Part shown: piece after piece, positions 1-8,558 of the stretch | How positions within the stretch are numbered: position 1 is the first letter of the stretch | Layout of the letters: every line of letters begins with the position of its first letter | NCBI RefSeq assembly: GCF_002135335.1 | Contig: NZ_NEGC01000006.1 | Location: forward strand, 1 to 64,000 | Source: Acinetobacter sp. ANC 4470 | GTDB taxonomy: Bacteria; Pseudomonadota; Gammaproteobacteria; Pseudomonadales; Moraxellaceae | Direction of reading: 5' to 3' | Length of the DNA: 64,000 nucleotides | Made by a program: the position numbers and the translations under genes | Notes under the pieces: model-generated | What the model was told of the DNA's origin: nothing | Seen by the model: only the letters and a program-made list of their open reading frames with translations | Databases searched by the model: none

Positions 1-1
1 A

Positions 2-298
2 GTGACTGCACTTAAATACAAAGATCGTGCAACGGATGTCGAACATAGCATTGAGCTTGCTGGAATCTTTGTACAAATTGGTTTGTTACCGAATACGGAT
101 TTCTTAAAAGCATCCAATGTTGAACTTTCCAACCGTGGTGAGATTGTGATTAATGATCGTAATGAAACCAATGTGAAAGGTGTATTTGCAGCAGGTGACT
201 GTACCACAGTGCCATATAAACAAATCATCATTGCTACTGGTGAAGGCGCGAAAGCATCACTCTCAGCTTTTGATTACATCATCCGTTCGGGGATGTAA
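2..298 (+). CDS. ahpF: AhpF, alkyl hydroperoxide reductase subunit F (3' end only)
   Basis: Only the last 98 residues are present; the gene begins before the window. The fragment is the C-terminal part of a thioredoxin-reductase-like flavoprotein: it holds the FAD-contacting motif [10 protein letters not shown] and the ATGEGAKAS stretch that closes AhpF and TrxB proteins. AhpF is the NADH-dependent disulfide reductase that recharges the peroxiredoxin AhpC, so it belongs to peroxide defence in the cytoplasm. A strong terminator follows at 336-374. TrxB is the main alternative, but the ending matches AhpF better. Confidence 0.85.
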   Translation: MTALKYKDRATDVEHSIELAGIFVQIGLLPNTDFLKASNVELSNRGEIVINDRNETNVKGVFAAGDCTTVPYKQIIIATGEGAKASLSAFDYIIRSGM

Positions 299-335
299 TC
301 GAATAAATTAAACCACTTCTATTGAATGATGATAC

Positions 336-374
336 AGAGGCTTCTATCTATTTGTAGATATAAGCCTCTTTTTT
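336..374 (+). terminator. Intrinsic terminator of ahpF
   Basis: A stem of 15 bases (336-350 with 355-369, one mismatch) closes on a TTTG loop and runs into a T tract at 368-375. It lies 38 bases after the ahpF stop. Confidence 0.85.
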
Positions 375-499
375 CAATCAGATTTTTTATCAAAGATTAC
401 ATTTTATTAACAATTTTTTGATCTTTATTTAGGCTGTTTTCGATTATATTCGCACATATCCCATTTATGTGGATAAAACAATTAAAAGGAAATATGACA

Positions 500-841
500 A
501 TGAATAAATTACTTGTTGCTTTAGGTCTTGCTGCTACCGTTGCTTTAGTTGGCTGTAATAAAGAAAAAGCGCCTGAAACGGGTGCAACAACTGGTGAACA
601 TCTTGAGAATGCTGCGACTCAGGCAAGTGAAGATATTAAAAATGCAACTGAAAATGCGGCTAATGCAACTGCTACTGCTGTAGATAATGCAGCGGATGCC
701 ACTGCTCAAGCAGCAGACAATGCTGCGGTACATGCCGAAAATGCAGCGCATGATGCTAAAGAGGCAGCTAAAGATGCCACAGCGGCAACAGCAGGTGCAG
801 TTGAGCAAGGTGCTGCCGACGTAAAACAGAAAGCTCAGTAA
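500..841 (+). CDS. Alanine-rich LEA-like lipoprotein
   Basis: A 113-residue protein with a lipoprotein signal (MNKLLVALGLAATVALVGC, lipobox LVGC). After the cysteine comes a low-complexity region built of Ala, Asn, Asp, Glu, Lys and Thr in repeated AENAA, NAADA and DAKEA units, which predicts one long amphipathic helix without aromatic residues. This resembles LEA-type or apolipoprotein-type repeats. I do not recognise a named family. The ATG at 500 is preferred over the upstream ATG at 494 and the TTG-like start at 467 because AAAGGA (485-490) is then spaced about nine bases away. It is monocistronic with its own terminator. Membrane-anchored stress protection is only a guess. Confidence 0.75.
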   Translation: MNKLLVALGLAATVALVGCNKEKAPETGATTGEHLENAATQASEDIKNATENAANATATAVDNAADATAQAADNAAVHAENAAHDAKEAAKDATAATAGAVEQGAADVKQKAQ

Positions 842-854
842 TCATCCGTTTTGA

Positions 855-884
855 AAAAAGCTCCTAATTTGGAGCTTTTTTTAT
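855..884 (+). terminator. Terminator of the alanine-rich lipoprotein gene
   Basis: The stem AAAAAGCTCC / GGAGCTTTTT with a six-base loop is followed by T residues, starting 13 bases after the stop codon. Confidence 0.85.
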
Positions 885-958
885 TTTGATCAACCTTGCT
901 TTTTACGTTTCATTCCTTATATGTTTAAAGTGTTAAAACCCTCTAAGGGCATGTTTAT

Positions 959-1651
959 ATGTCATATTCCCAGCATAGTGAAAAACATTTTATCCACCGA
1001 ACAGGATGGCTTCGTGCCGCAGTACTCGGTGCTAATGATGGGATCATTTCTGTCACCAGTCTAATAATAGGGATGGCTGCAAGTGGAGCATCAAGCCATA
1101 CTTTACTCATTACCTGTATTGCAGGTCTTATCTCGGGTGCAAGTTCAATGGCAGCGGGTGAATATATTTCAGTAAAATCTCAAGTGGATATTGAACAAGC
1201 AGATTTAAAATTTGAAGCAAATGAACTAGAAAAGAACCCACATTTAGAACTCAAAGAATTAACACAGATCTATATTCTACGAGGTCTTTCCCCTGACCTT
1301 GCACAAGAAGTTGCCATTCAGTTAACAGCTAAAAATGCTTTAGATGCTCATGCACGTGATGAAATTGGTATTCATGAAAACACTTCAGCCAATCCATTAC
1401 AGGCAGCGGGATCTTCTGCTTTGGCCTTTTCGCTAGGCGCTTTGTTTCCTATGGTTTCTATTTTGATTAGTCCAGATCAATATGTTCCAACAGTCGTCAT
1501 GATTGTCGGGGTTTTATCCTTAGCTGGACTAGGTGCTTTATCTAGTTATTTTGCAGGTACATCTATGCTTAAAGGAAGTTTAAGAGTCACTGTTTGGGGA
1601 GTTATTGCGATGATTTTTTCTGCATGGATTGGTTCAATGTTTAACATCTAG
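959..1651 (+). CDS. VIT1/CCC1 family (vacuolar iron transporter-like) membrane protein
   Basis: The 230-residue protein has the family signature GANDGI (residues 24-29) in the first membrane segment, then SGASSMAAGEYIS, a charged central stretch of about 60 residues (the part that binds metal in plant VIT1), and three hydrophobic C-terminal segments. Members move Fe(II) or Mn(II) across membranes; here it would sit in the inner membrane and export or detoxify metal. An AAGGG lies upstream of the ATG. It is monocistronic and no Fur-like site was recognised. The family call is secure; the substrate is inferred. Confidence 0.88.
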   Translation: MSYSQHSEKHFIHRTGWLRAAVLGANDGIISVTSLIIGMAASGASSHTLLITCIAGLISGASSMAAGEYISVKSQVDIEQADLKFEANELEKNPHLELKELTQIYILRGLSPDLAQEVAIQLTAKNALDAHARDEIGIHENTSANPLQAAGSSALAFSLGALFPMVSILISPDQYVPTVVMIVGVLSLAGLGALSSYFAGTSMLKGSLRVTVWGVIAMIFSAWIGSMFNI

Positions 1652-1889
1652 CCCATGTAAATTTATTTATTTTTACTCATATAAAGAACCCTTGTTCTCA
1701 CTTACACATACCCTATAGCTCATCTTTTCCTTTATCGGTAGCAACAGTAAAATATCAAAGGAAAAGCTTATCCGATCTTCTTCCCAAGTAAACACCCACA
1801 ACCTAAAAACAAACAGGCTGTTTAGCAGACATTTTCAGTGATAGAACGCCCCTTAAAATAAGGAACTTTTTTGACTTATCACCTTAAAT

Positions 1890-2411
1890 CTAATTTAAAG
1901 CTTCTTTTAAATTACAGCCAAAGCCCATAATTTCTTGTGCCTGACGGTACGATGTATAACGATTTAAAATAAAATCATAAAATTGATCTGCATTTGCAAA
2001 ACTTTTTGCTAAATCTTCATTCTGTGCATAAGGTAATTGAAGTTGTCCTATCAAACTCAGATTTTGATATCCCAAATGATACATTTCAGTAAAATAACCA
2101 TTCATCATTGCACAATAGGCTGTTTTAACAGGCTTTAAAGACGTTCGACTGACTGCATGTAAGTTCAAAGTCTTAAGCTGATGACTATCAAATACAGACT
2201 GATCTGAAAAGGCAATATTATGCATCTGCTTAAAAGTCTGATAATTGGCAGTTAACTGTTGGTTTAAAACATCAAAGCGCTGTTGCAAGCTTGCAACATC
2301 CTGAACTTGATACTTTTTAGGATCAATCTGTGTCGAATTTTGCTTAGATGATGAACAAGCTGAAAGCACTAAAGTTGAAATCAAAGTCGCTAAAATTAAC
2401 GGCTTCAGCAT
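1890..2411 (-). CDS. Putative lipoprotein of unknown function
   Basis: A 173-residue protein beginning MLKPLILATLISTLVLSACSSSK, a typical lipoprotein signal with lipobox LSAC. The mature part is mostly helical and polar, with no domain I recognise. An in-frame GTG lies six codons upstream, but the ATG at 2411 has GGA at good spacing and gives a normal signal peptide. It stands alone between a VIT gene and a nitronate monooxygenase gene. The 238 bases downstream contain only a weak inverted repeat (1724-1733 with 1757-1766). Confidence 0.7.
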   Translation of the reverse strand: MLKPLILATLISTLVLSACSSSKQNSTQIDPKKYQVQDVASLQQRFDVLNQQLTANYQTFKQMHNIAFSDQSVFDSHQLKTLNLHAVSRTSLKPVKTAYCAMMNGYFTEMYHLGYQNLSLIGQLQLPYAQNEDLAKSFANADQFYDFILNRYTSYRQAQEIMGFGCNLKEALN

Positions 2412-2652
2412 AAATCGTCCAATAATCACTAAATACAGCGCAGTATTATGCCTGAAATATCCAGCTAAATTGATTTTTCATTTCATCGAATAGGTTGATT
2501 AAACTTATACAATTCCATATGAAATGTTATTTCAAGTTTCTTTATTCAAGAAAATCAAAAAACAATCAGTTTATTTCGTAAAGAAATAACGAATATTATT
2601 TGCTTAATTTTTAGGGCTTGGGCAAAGTACTTTGTACTCGTAGGAGCTAAAT

Positions 2653-3696
2653 ATGACTTTATTAGAACAACTTGATATTAAACATCCTATTTTCCTTGCC
2701 CCAATGGCTGGTGTTTCTACACCTCAATTGGCGGCAGAAGTCTCTAATCAAGGTGGTTTAGGTTCACTTGGCTTGGGTGCAAGTTCTGTTGCTGCAGCAC
2801 GCCAACAGATTGTAGAGACTCAAGCGCTGACTCAACAACCCTTTCAAGTCAATTTCTTTTGCCACCAAAGCTCAGCTCTAGACCATAATGTTGCAAAGCA
2901 GTGGATTGAATATTTAACACCTCAATTTGAAAAATATAATGCAGTTCCCCCAACCGAATTAAAGTGTATCTATCCTAGTTTTTTAGATCATGATGATTAT
3001 TTAAATTTAGTTTTAGAAACTAAACCTAAAGCGGTCAGTTTCCACTTCGGCATTCCATACCCACATCAAATTCAAGCATTAAAACAAGCTGGCATTGTGA
3101 CCATGGTTTCAGCAACGAATCTAGCTGAAGCGCTTGAAATTGAAGCTGCTGGTATTGATATTATTATCGCTCAAGGTATTGAAGCTGGCGGGCATCGAGG
3201 CATTTTTAATCAAACCTTTGACAGTGCAGTACAAACCTCTGACTTAGTTCAATTACTAAAACAGTATTGCCGCTTACCTGTTATTGCGGCTGGTGGCATT
3301 ATGAATGGACATCAAGCTCAGCGACTCATACAGTTAGGTGCAGAAGCGGTTCAACTGGGGACTGCTTTTGTACAATGTAAAAGTTCAAGTGCCAATGCTG
3401 CTTATCGAAAAGCGCTATTTAATACCCCTATTACTCAAATTACCGCAAGTATTTCAGGTCGTCCTGCACGAGGTTTAATTAATCATTGGCATACCCAAAT
3501 TGATCGACCTGAACGACCTGATGTCGCTACCTATCCTTATTGCTATGACTTGGGTAAACAACTTAATACTGCGGCGTCTGCACAAGGGGATTATGGTTTT
3601 GCTGCATTTTGGGCAGGAACCAATGTCGCTCAAATTCGTGAGATAGAAGCTGCTGATTTAGTCAATCAACTGGTTCTGGAAATGAGTGAGACTTAA
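2653..3696 (+). CDS. Nitronate monooxygenase (2-nitropropane dioxygenase family)
   Basis: A 347-residue FMN-dependent TIM barrel. Family features are the N-terminal HPIFLAPMAGVSTPQLAAEVSN, the central IAQGIEAGGH (residues 172-181) and the phosphate-binding PVIAAGGI (209-216) followed by GAEAVQLGTAF. These enzymes oxidise alkyl nitronates such as propionate-3-nitronate to aldehydes and nitrite; some relatives act on quinones instead. Length is normal. It is monocistronic, and its transcript ends in the terminator carried by the MITE-like element just downstream. Confidence 0.85.
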   Translation: MTLLEQLDIKHPIFLAPMAGVSTPQLAAEVSNQGGLGSLGLGASSVAAARQQIVETQALTQQPFQVNFFCHQSSALDHNVAKQWIEYLTPQFEKYNAVPPTELKCIYPSFLDHDDYLNLVLETKPKAVSFHFGIPYPHQIQALKQAGIVTMVSATNLAEALEIEAAGIDIIIAQGIEAGGHRGIFNQTFDSAVQTSDLVQLLKQYCRLPVIAAGGIMNGHQAQRLIQLGAEAVQLGTAFVQCKSSSANAAYRKALFNTPITQITASISGRPARGLINHWHTQIDRPERPDVATYPYCYDLGKQLNTAASAQGDYGFAAFWAGTNVAQIREIEAADLVNQLVLEMSET

Positions 3697-3727
3697 AACA
3701 TAAGTTATAAAAAGCCTCTCAATTGAG

Positions 3728-4046
3728 TAATGCCAGTCAGTTAAGAAATTGACTGGCTTTTTTATTTTAAATTCATAATGTTATTCGATACGCGGAAACA
3801 TCATCCGCAACTGTTCGAGGCAAAACTACTTTGAAAAAGTAAGGTTTCTGCGATGAATTAATCAATAAAAGGGATTTGACGAGTTTTGCGGATGACAAAT
3901 GCTTTTGGTTCTTTTGACATATGAGAAACATTGTTTCGCAAGGAACAAATGAGCTCCAAGCATTTGATTTAAGACAATAAAAATCCGTTGTGAGTAACCA
4001 AAAAGCTAAGGAGTTAATTGTAAAACCCCTTAACTGATCAGCATTA
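3728..4046. mobile_element. MITE-like element with terminal inverted repeats and target duplication
   Basis: A 319-bp non-coding segment. Its ends are an inverted repeat: TAATGCCAGTCAGTTAAG at 3728-3745 and CTTAACTGATCAGCATTA at 4029-4046, 15 of 18 bases complementary. Immediately outside each end is the same 11-mer TCTCAATTGAG (3717-3727 and 4047-4057), as expected for a target duplication. Removing the element and one copy restores a palindromic bidirectional terminator (CCTCTCAATTGAGAGG with A and T tracts) between two convergent genes. No transposase is encoded, so it would depend on an enzyme elsewhere. I cannot assign a transposase family. Confidence 0.6.
3731..3764 (+). terminator. Terminator inside the left end of the MITE-like element
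   Basis: GCCAGTCA (3732-3739) pairs with TGACTGGC (3750-3757) and is followed by TTTTTT. It would end the nitronate monooxygenase transcript. It overlaps the left terminal inverted repeat, so the element supplies a terminator where it interrupted one. Confidence 0.8.
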
Positions 4047-4077
4047 TCTCAATTGAGAGGGTTTTATTCGATACGCT

Positions 4078-5103
4078 TTATTTTGTTTCAAGTAAATTGA
4101 TCTGTTCAACTTGAACATCACTCATGATTTCGCCTTGCGCCAAAAGATCATCAAAATAAGCTTCAACTACTTTGTACTGATCTGCGGTACTTTCGACTTT
4201 ATACATATTTTGACGAAATTCATTACTTGAACGTAAACCTTTGGTATACCAAGCAATATGTTTACGTGAAATACGGCAACCCGAGTATTCACCGTAGAAC
4301 TCATAGAGTTCAGATAAGTGCCCTAAAAGTACATCTTTAACTTCTTGAATATTTGGTGCAGCTAAATGTTGACCTGTTGCTAAATAGTGAGAAATTTCAC
4401 GAAAAATCCACGGACGACCCTGTGCAGCCCGCCCAATCATAATGGCATCAGCGCCTGTGTAATCGAGCACATATTTTGCTTTTTCAGGACTGTCGATATC
4501 ACCATTGGCAATCACAGGAATACTCAACATTTGTTTGACTTCTTTGATCAAACGATAACGTGCCGTATTTAAATACATGTCCTCACGAGTACGACCATGT
4601 AATGCCAATGCAGCTATACCTGCTTCTTCTGCACGTTTTGCAACACGCATAATGTTTTCATGGCCATTTAAATAACCCAATCGAGTTTTTAAGGTCACTG
4701 GAACATCAACCGCAGCAACAACTGTATCTAAAATACGGGCAACTAGATCTTCATCTTTTAACAAGGCTGAACCAGCCAATTTACTACATACTTTTTTAGC
4801 AGGACAGCCCATGTTGATATCAACAATTTGCGCGCCATTTGCCACTTGGAAACGTGCTGCCTCAGCAAGCTCAAACGGATCTGAACCTGCAATCTGTGCC
4901 GATATCGGAGCAAGCTCACCATCAAAATTAGCACGATATAAACTTTTTTTACTCATGCGTAAGGTCTGGTCTGATGTCATCATTTCACTGACTGCATGCC
5001 CAGCACCAAAATATTTACACAACGTCCGAAATGGACGGTCTGTAACCCCTGCCATCGGAGCGACAATCAAATTGTTTGACAGTTGATACGGACCAATATA
5101 CAT
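4078..5103 (-). CDS. dusB: tRNA-dihydrouridine synthase DusB
   Basis: A 341-residue FMN-dependent enzyme that reduces uridine to dihydrouridine in the D-loop of tRNAs, using NADPH. Visible family features are the start IGPYQLSNNLIVAPMAGVTDRPF, the catalytic-cysteine motif DINMGCPAKKV with Cys100, LKTRLGY, ALHGRTRE and the phosphate-binding GADAIMIGRAAQGRPWIF. The length fits DusB, and GRAAQGRPWIF favours DusB over DusA or DusC. It is divergent from the DUF1615 gene and is not followed by fis, its partner in many gammaproteobacteria. Confidence 0.93.
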   Translation of the reverse strand: MYIGPYQLSNNLIVAPMAGVTDRPFRTLCKYFGAGHAVSEMMTSDQTLRMSKKSLYRANFDGELAPISAQIAGSDPFELAEAARFQVANGAQIVDINMGCPAKKVCSKLAGSALLKDEDLVARILDTVVAAVDVPVTLKTRLGYLNGHENIMRVAKRAEEAGIAALALHGRTREDMYLNTARYRLIKEVKQMLSIPVIANGDIDSPEKAKYVLDYTGADAIMIGRAAQGRPWIFREISHYLATGQHLAAPNIQEVKDVLLGHLSELYEFYGEYSGCRISRKHIAWYTKGLRSSNEFRQNMYKVESTADQYKVVEAYFDDLLAQGEIMSDVQVEQINLLETK

Positions 5104-5185
5104 ATAAATTCATCACTTTTTCGACCAACATAGTATACTGCATCTGCTGTATTGGCTCATCCTCTTGGAATATGTTTTCACCCCT

Positions 5186-6394
5186 ATGAAGAAAAATATT
5201 TTTATCCCATCTCAACTTAAATCTTTGAGTGTACTTGTTTTATCACTTAGCTTAGCTGCATGTGGAGATAGTTCTTGGTGGTCAAAAAATAATGAACCAA
5301 CCCTAGAATCAGACCAAATCACCCCTCTTATTCCACCACGTGTGAACAATCGTAGTTCGTGGGCTAAAGATATTTTTAGTATCACCGATCAGCTTGGCAT
5401 CCCTCAAACCAAAAAAAATATTTGTAGTATTGTAGCCGTCGTAGATCAAGAATCTAACTTTGTAGCTGATCCACAAGTTCCCGGTTTAGGTGAAAAAGCA
5501 GTTAAAGAAGTTCAAGACCGTTTAGATGAAAAATTTAAAGATAAATTAGGCGATGGCTTAGGTGGAACAGTTGCCGGTTATTTTCAAGAAGTTTTAAAAA
5601 ATCAACCGAGCCCTGAAGATAACTATTTAAGTCAAATGCGTCGGGTAAAAACTGAACGTGAACTGGATGAATTATATCGCGAAATTTTTGCTTATATGTC
5701 CAAGCATTATCATGTCAGTGCATTAACAGGTGCAGCAAAATTAGTTGGGCAAGACATTGGTGAAAAGTTAAATCCAATTACCACATTAGGTTCAATGCAA
5801 GTTCATATTGGGTACGCTAAAGAACATAAACGCCAAGGTGGCAATATTGCCGAACTACGGACTGACTTATATAGTCAATATGGCGGTTTATATTATGGTA
5901 TTCATCGTTTAATGATGTACTCAGCAGAGTATGATAAAGCGATTTATCGTTTTGCAGACTATAACTCTGGTATGTATTCAAGTCGTAATGCAGCATTCCA
6001 AAGTATGCTCAATGATCTCACAGTCGCTGAATTAGACTTAGATGGAGACCTCTTGCTTTACAACAAAGAGGGTTCAATTCGCTCTGTCAGCAGTCAATCT
6101 GAACGTGAACTCATCAGTGTTTTCACAGCCAATAACATCTTGGTCACACCACGACAAATCCGTACTGACTTAAAAAAAGAAAAAGAGAAAAATTTTGAAA
6201 ATACAGCGACCTATCGTGCTATAAGCAAGCTCTATCAAGAGAAAACGGGTAAAGAACCGTTTTATGCTATCATGCCTGAAGTTGTCATTTCTGGCCCTAA
6301 ACTTAGCCGTGACTATAATACCAACTGGTTTGCAACACGCGTAAATGGAAGATATCAATCATGTATGCAACGAGCAAAAAGAATAAAAATTTAG
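5186..6394 (+). CDS. DUF1615 family lipoprotein
   Basis: A 402-residue protein starting MKKNIFIPSQLKSLSVLVLSLSLAAC, a lipoprotein signal with lipobox LAAC. The mature protein has the DUF1615 features ICSIVAVVDQESNF, GSMQVHIGYAKEH and the later YRFADYNSGMYSSRNAAFQ. The E-S-N-F and G-S-M-Q patterns recall lytic transglycosylase folds, so action on peptidoglycan is possible but unproven. An in-frame start seven codons upstream (5165) is less likely because it would lengthen the signal. Its 3' end overlaps the next gene by 34 bases, implying co-translation with the HAD phosphatase. Confidence 0.8.
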   Translation: MKKNIFIPSQLKSLSVLVLSLSLAACGDSSWWSKNNEPTLESDQITPLIPPRVNNRSSWAKDIFSITDQLGIPQTKKNICSIVAVVDQESNFVADPQVPGLGEKAVKEVQDRLDEKFKDKLGDGLGGTVAGYFQEVLKNQPSPEDNYLSQMRRVKTERELDELYREIFAYMSKHYHVSALTGAAKLVGQDIGEKLNPITTLGSMQVHIGYAKEHKRQGGNIAELRTDLYSQYGGLYYGIHRLMMYSAEYDKAIYRFADYNSGMYSSRNAAFQSMLNDLTVAELDLDGDLLLYNKEGSIRSVSSQSERELISVFTANNILVTPRQIRTDLKKEKEKNFENTATYRAISKLYQEKTGKEPFYAIMPEVVISGPKLSRDYNTNWFATRVNGRYQSCMQRAKRIKI

Positions 6395-7011
6395 CGCTCT
6401 TCGATTTTGATGGAACCCTGTGTGCAAAGGATAGTTTCACTGGGTTTATATTTTATGCGCTATCTAAACGGCATATCGTTAAACAAGGCATTAAGATCCT
6501 ACCGTGGATCCAAGCTTATTATTTAAATGTCTACCCTGCATATGCCATGCGTTCTAAATTGTTTCGTGCAATGTTTACCCATGCGGATGCTCCAGAGTTA
6601 CAACAACTTGCTCTAGAATATGCGACAAGCTTAATGTCTCAACTAAACCCATCCTTACTTAAACAACTTAAGCAGCATCAAGCTTTAGGTCATGATGTTG
6701 TGCTGGTTTCAGCATCGGTAGATATCTATCTCGAACCTATCTGTCGCTTATTAAATATTGATTTAATTTGTACCCAGACTGAACAAGTAAATAATCTATA
6801 TACGGGACAATATACAACAGCAGATTGTAGTTCAGAACAAAAAAGACAACGTATTTTAGACAATTACCCTTTAGAGGATTACACAGTGGTTTATGCCTAT
6901 GGCAATAGCCATGAAGATAAAGAAATGCTTGCTCTTGCAGATCATGCTTATATGATCGGTGTCAATAAAACGCTTCCGCTTTTACCGAACCGTATTCAAA
7001 TTGCAATTTAA
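6361..7011 (+). CDS. HAD-IB family phosphatase
   Basis: A 216-residue haloacid-dehalogenase-type hydrolase. Motif I is FDFDGT (nucleophile Asp15, acid/base Asp17), motif II is LVSAS, a basic QKRQR region precedes motif IV, and motif IV reads YGNSHEDKEML, with Asn where many members have Asp. The helical cap between motifs I and II is of C1 type, as in phosphoserine phosphatase and related lipid or sugar phosphatases. The substrate cannot be deduced. It overlaps the upstream DUF1615 gene by 34 bases and is probably translationally coupled to it. Confidence 0.8.
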   Translation: MYATSKKNKNLALFDFDGTLCAKDSFTGFIFYALSKRHIVKQGIKILPWIQAYYLNVYPAYAMRSKLFRAMFTHADAPELQQLALEYATSLMSQLNPSLLKQLKQHQALGHDVVLVSASVDIYLEPICRLLNIDLICTQTEQVNNLYTGQYTTADCSSEQKRQRILDNYPLEDYTVVYAYGNSHEDKEMLALADHAYMIGVNKTLPLLPNRIQIAI

Positions 7012-7199
7012 CCTCAAAATATTCAATAGATTTCACTCTTTAATCTAAACAATGAATCAAACTATAAAAATTAAACAGAAATTCAAATTAAACTAATGTT
7101 TTATTGATAAAAAATATCATTCAATTAAAAAAATGCTGTGATATTATTCACACAAATAACAGATTTAGCGCATAACAAATAATAATTAAAGGTAAATGT

Positions 7200-7406
7200 A
7201 TGATGAATTTATTTAATCCTCCAAAGCGCGTAAAAGATCTATCTATTCATTTTGGTGAAAATCCATTTGTATTGCTATCCTTGTTTTTCCGTCAGGCTAA
7301 AAATCAAAATTGGAATCAACAAGACATTACACACGTATTGGATAAAGCAAAAAAAGGCAATTACGCACATCTGGTTAAAACACTTCAGGCACATATTCAC
7401 CATTAA
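7200..7406 (+). CDS. Small conserved-looking protein of unknown function
   Basis: A 68-residue soluble protein (MMNLFNPPKRVKDLSIHFGENPFVLLSLFF...). It is rich in Lys, Asn and His, with a HVLDKAKKGNYAHLVKTLQAHIHH tail that predicts a helical pair. An AAAGG lies seven bases upstream of the first ATG; a second ATG follows directly. Its stop codon is embedded in a 12-bp hairpin shared with the convergent desaturase gene. No family is recognised. Its credible ribosome site and own terminator suggest a real gene. Confidence 0.6.
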   Translation: MMNLFNPPKRVKDLSIHFGENPFVLLSLFFRQAKNQNWNQQDITHVLDKAKKGNYAHLVKTLQAHIHH

Positions 7407-7434
7407 GAAACCACTTCATTTAAAGTGGTTTCTT
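7405..7434 (+). terminator. Hairpin between convergent genes
   Basis: AAGAAACCACTT (7405-7416) pairs perfectly with AAGTGGTTTCTT (7423-7434) around a six-base loop. It lies between the stops of the small gene and the desaturase gene. The following T run is interrupted, so it is a weaker intrinsic terminator, possibly serving both directions. Confidence 0.6.
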
Positions 7435-7449
7435 AGTTCAATATTTTAT

Positions 7450-8544
7450 TTATTTCTTAAATGGAAATGCAAATTTTACAATCCGTTTAAGTACACTACC
7501 ATACTGTTTCAATAGGCTGGCATTATTGTAGTTCAATCCATATTTTTCACATACAGCCTGTACCTTCGGAGCCATTTTACGATAGCGACGCGCTGGAATA
7601 TCAGGATATAAATGATGTTCAATTTGATGACTTAAATGCCCCGTCAAAATATGAAATGCTTCTGAGCCCGTTAAGTTCGATGAACCACGAATCTGACGCA
7701 TATACCAATGACCGCGACTTTCATTTTCCAGTACTGTTTTTGGGAACACTTCAACGTCTTTGGTAAAGTGACCACAAAAAATAATGCTAAATGTCCAAAT
7801 ATTACGCATACCATTCGCAACTAAGTTACCCGCTAAAACAGGCAAAGCCGCTGGACCTGCAATTAAGGGAAAAAACACATAATCTTTAAACAATTGCTTG
7901 GTTATTTTAGTCTGTAAGGGTTTCCACTCTTCTTTCAGTTCCTGTTTCGTTTTACGACCAAACCACACTTTACCAATTTCAAGGTTTTGAATTGCAACCC
8001 CCCATTGGAATAGCAAACAAAATGGAATGGCATAAATAGGTTGTAAAAGAAAGCCAGGTTTCCAACGCTGTTCAGGGAAAAGACGTAATAATCCATAACC
8101 AATGTCGTCATCCATACCTTTAATGTTGGTATAGGTATGATGTTTATAGTTATGGGTTTGACGCCAATTATCCGCTGTACCCACAATATCCCACTCATAA
8201 GTTGGACCATGAAATTTTGGATCATTCATCCAGTCATATTGACCATGCATAACATTATGACCCAACTCCATGTTTTCCATGATTTTAGAAAAACCAAGTA
8301 AAGCCGTACCTAAAAGCCATGCTGGCGGAAACCAACCTGCAAATAAACAGGCACGACCCGCGATTGATGAATAACGTACGGTTGAATAAACACGGCGAAT
8401 ATATTGAGCATCTTTTTCACCAATATCGTCCAAAACTTCTTGTTTAATTTCATCCAGCTCACGTGCTAAAGCATCTAATTGAGATTGAGTAAGCTCGCCA
8501 TTTTTAGGATTTTTAAAATATTGCATTTTAACGGGCATATTCAT
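7450..8544 (-). CDS. Acyl-lipid/acyl-CoA fatty acid desaturase (DesB-like)
   Basis: A 364-residue membrane di-iron desaturase. The three histidine boxes are HNVMHG, HNYKHH and HQIEHH, and hydrophobic segments flank them (SIAGRACLFAGWFPPAWLLGTALLG and FFPLIAGPAALPVLAGNLV). Such enzymes put a double bond in membrane-lipid acyl chains and need electrons from a reductase, which is encoded 14 bases upstream. Order and orientation match the Pseudomonas aeruginosa desT / desC-desB locus, where the desaturase works on saturated acyl-CoA. The exact position of desaturation is inferred. Confidence 0.88.
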   Translation of the reverse strand: MNMPVKMQYFKNPKNGELTQSQLDALARELDEIKQEVLDDIGEKDAQYIRRVYSTVRYSSIAGRACLFAGWFPPAWLLGTALLGFSKIMENMELGHNVMHGQYDWMNDPKFHGPTYEWDIVGTADNWRQTHNYKHHTYTNIKGMDDDIGYGLLRLFPEQRWKPGFLLQPIYAIPFCLLFQWGVAIQNLEIGKVWFGRKTKQELKEEWKPLQTKITKQLFKDYVFFPLIAGPAALPVLAGNLVANGMRNIWTFSIIFCGHFTKDVEVFPKTVLENESRGHWYMRQIRGSSNLTGSEAFHILTGHLSHQIEHHLYPDIPARRYRKMAPKVQAVCEKYGLNYNNASLLKQYGSVLKRIVKFAFPFKK

Positions 8545-8558
8545 AATATTTGACTCAC

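Noticed and set aside
545..808. An 87-codon cysteine-rich frame on the minus strand.
   Set aside because: It is the complement of the alanine-rich repeats (GCA/GCT read as TGC/AGC) and has no ribosome site.
3781..4076. A 13-bp direct repeat TTATTCGATACGC at 3781-3793 and 4064-4076, as possible alternative insertion boundaries.
   Set aside because: The same core also occurs by chance inside the patatin gene near 35104, and 13-base repeats are expected in AT-rich DNA of this length. Its copies do not abut inverted repeats, unlike the 11-mer at 3717 and 4047.
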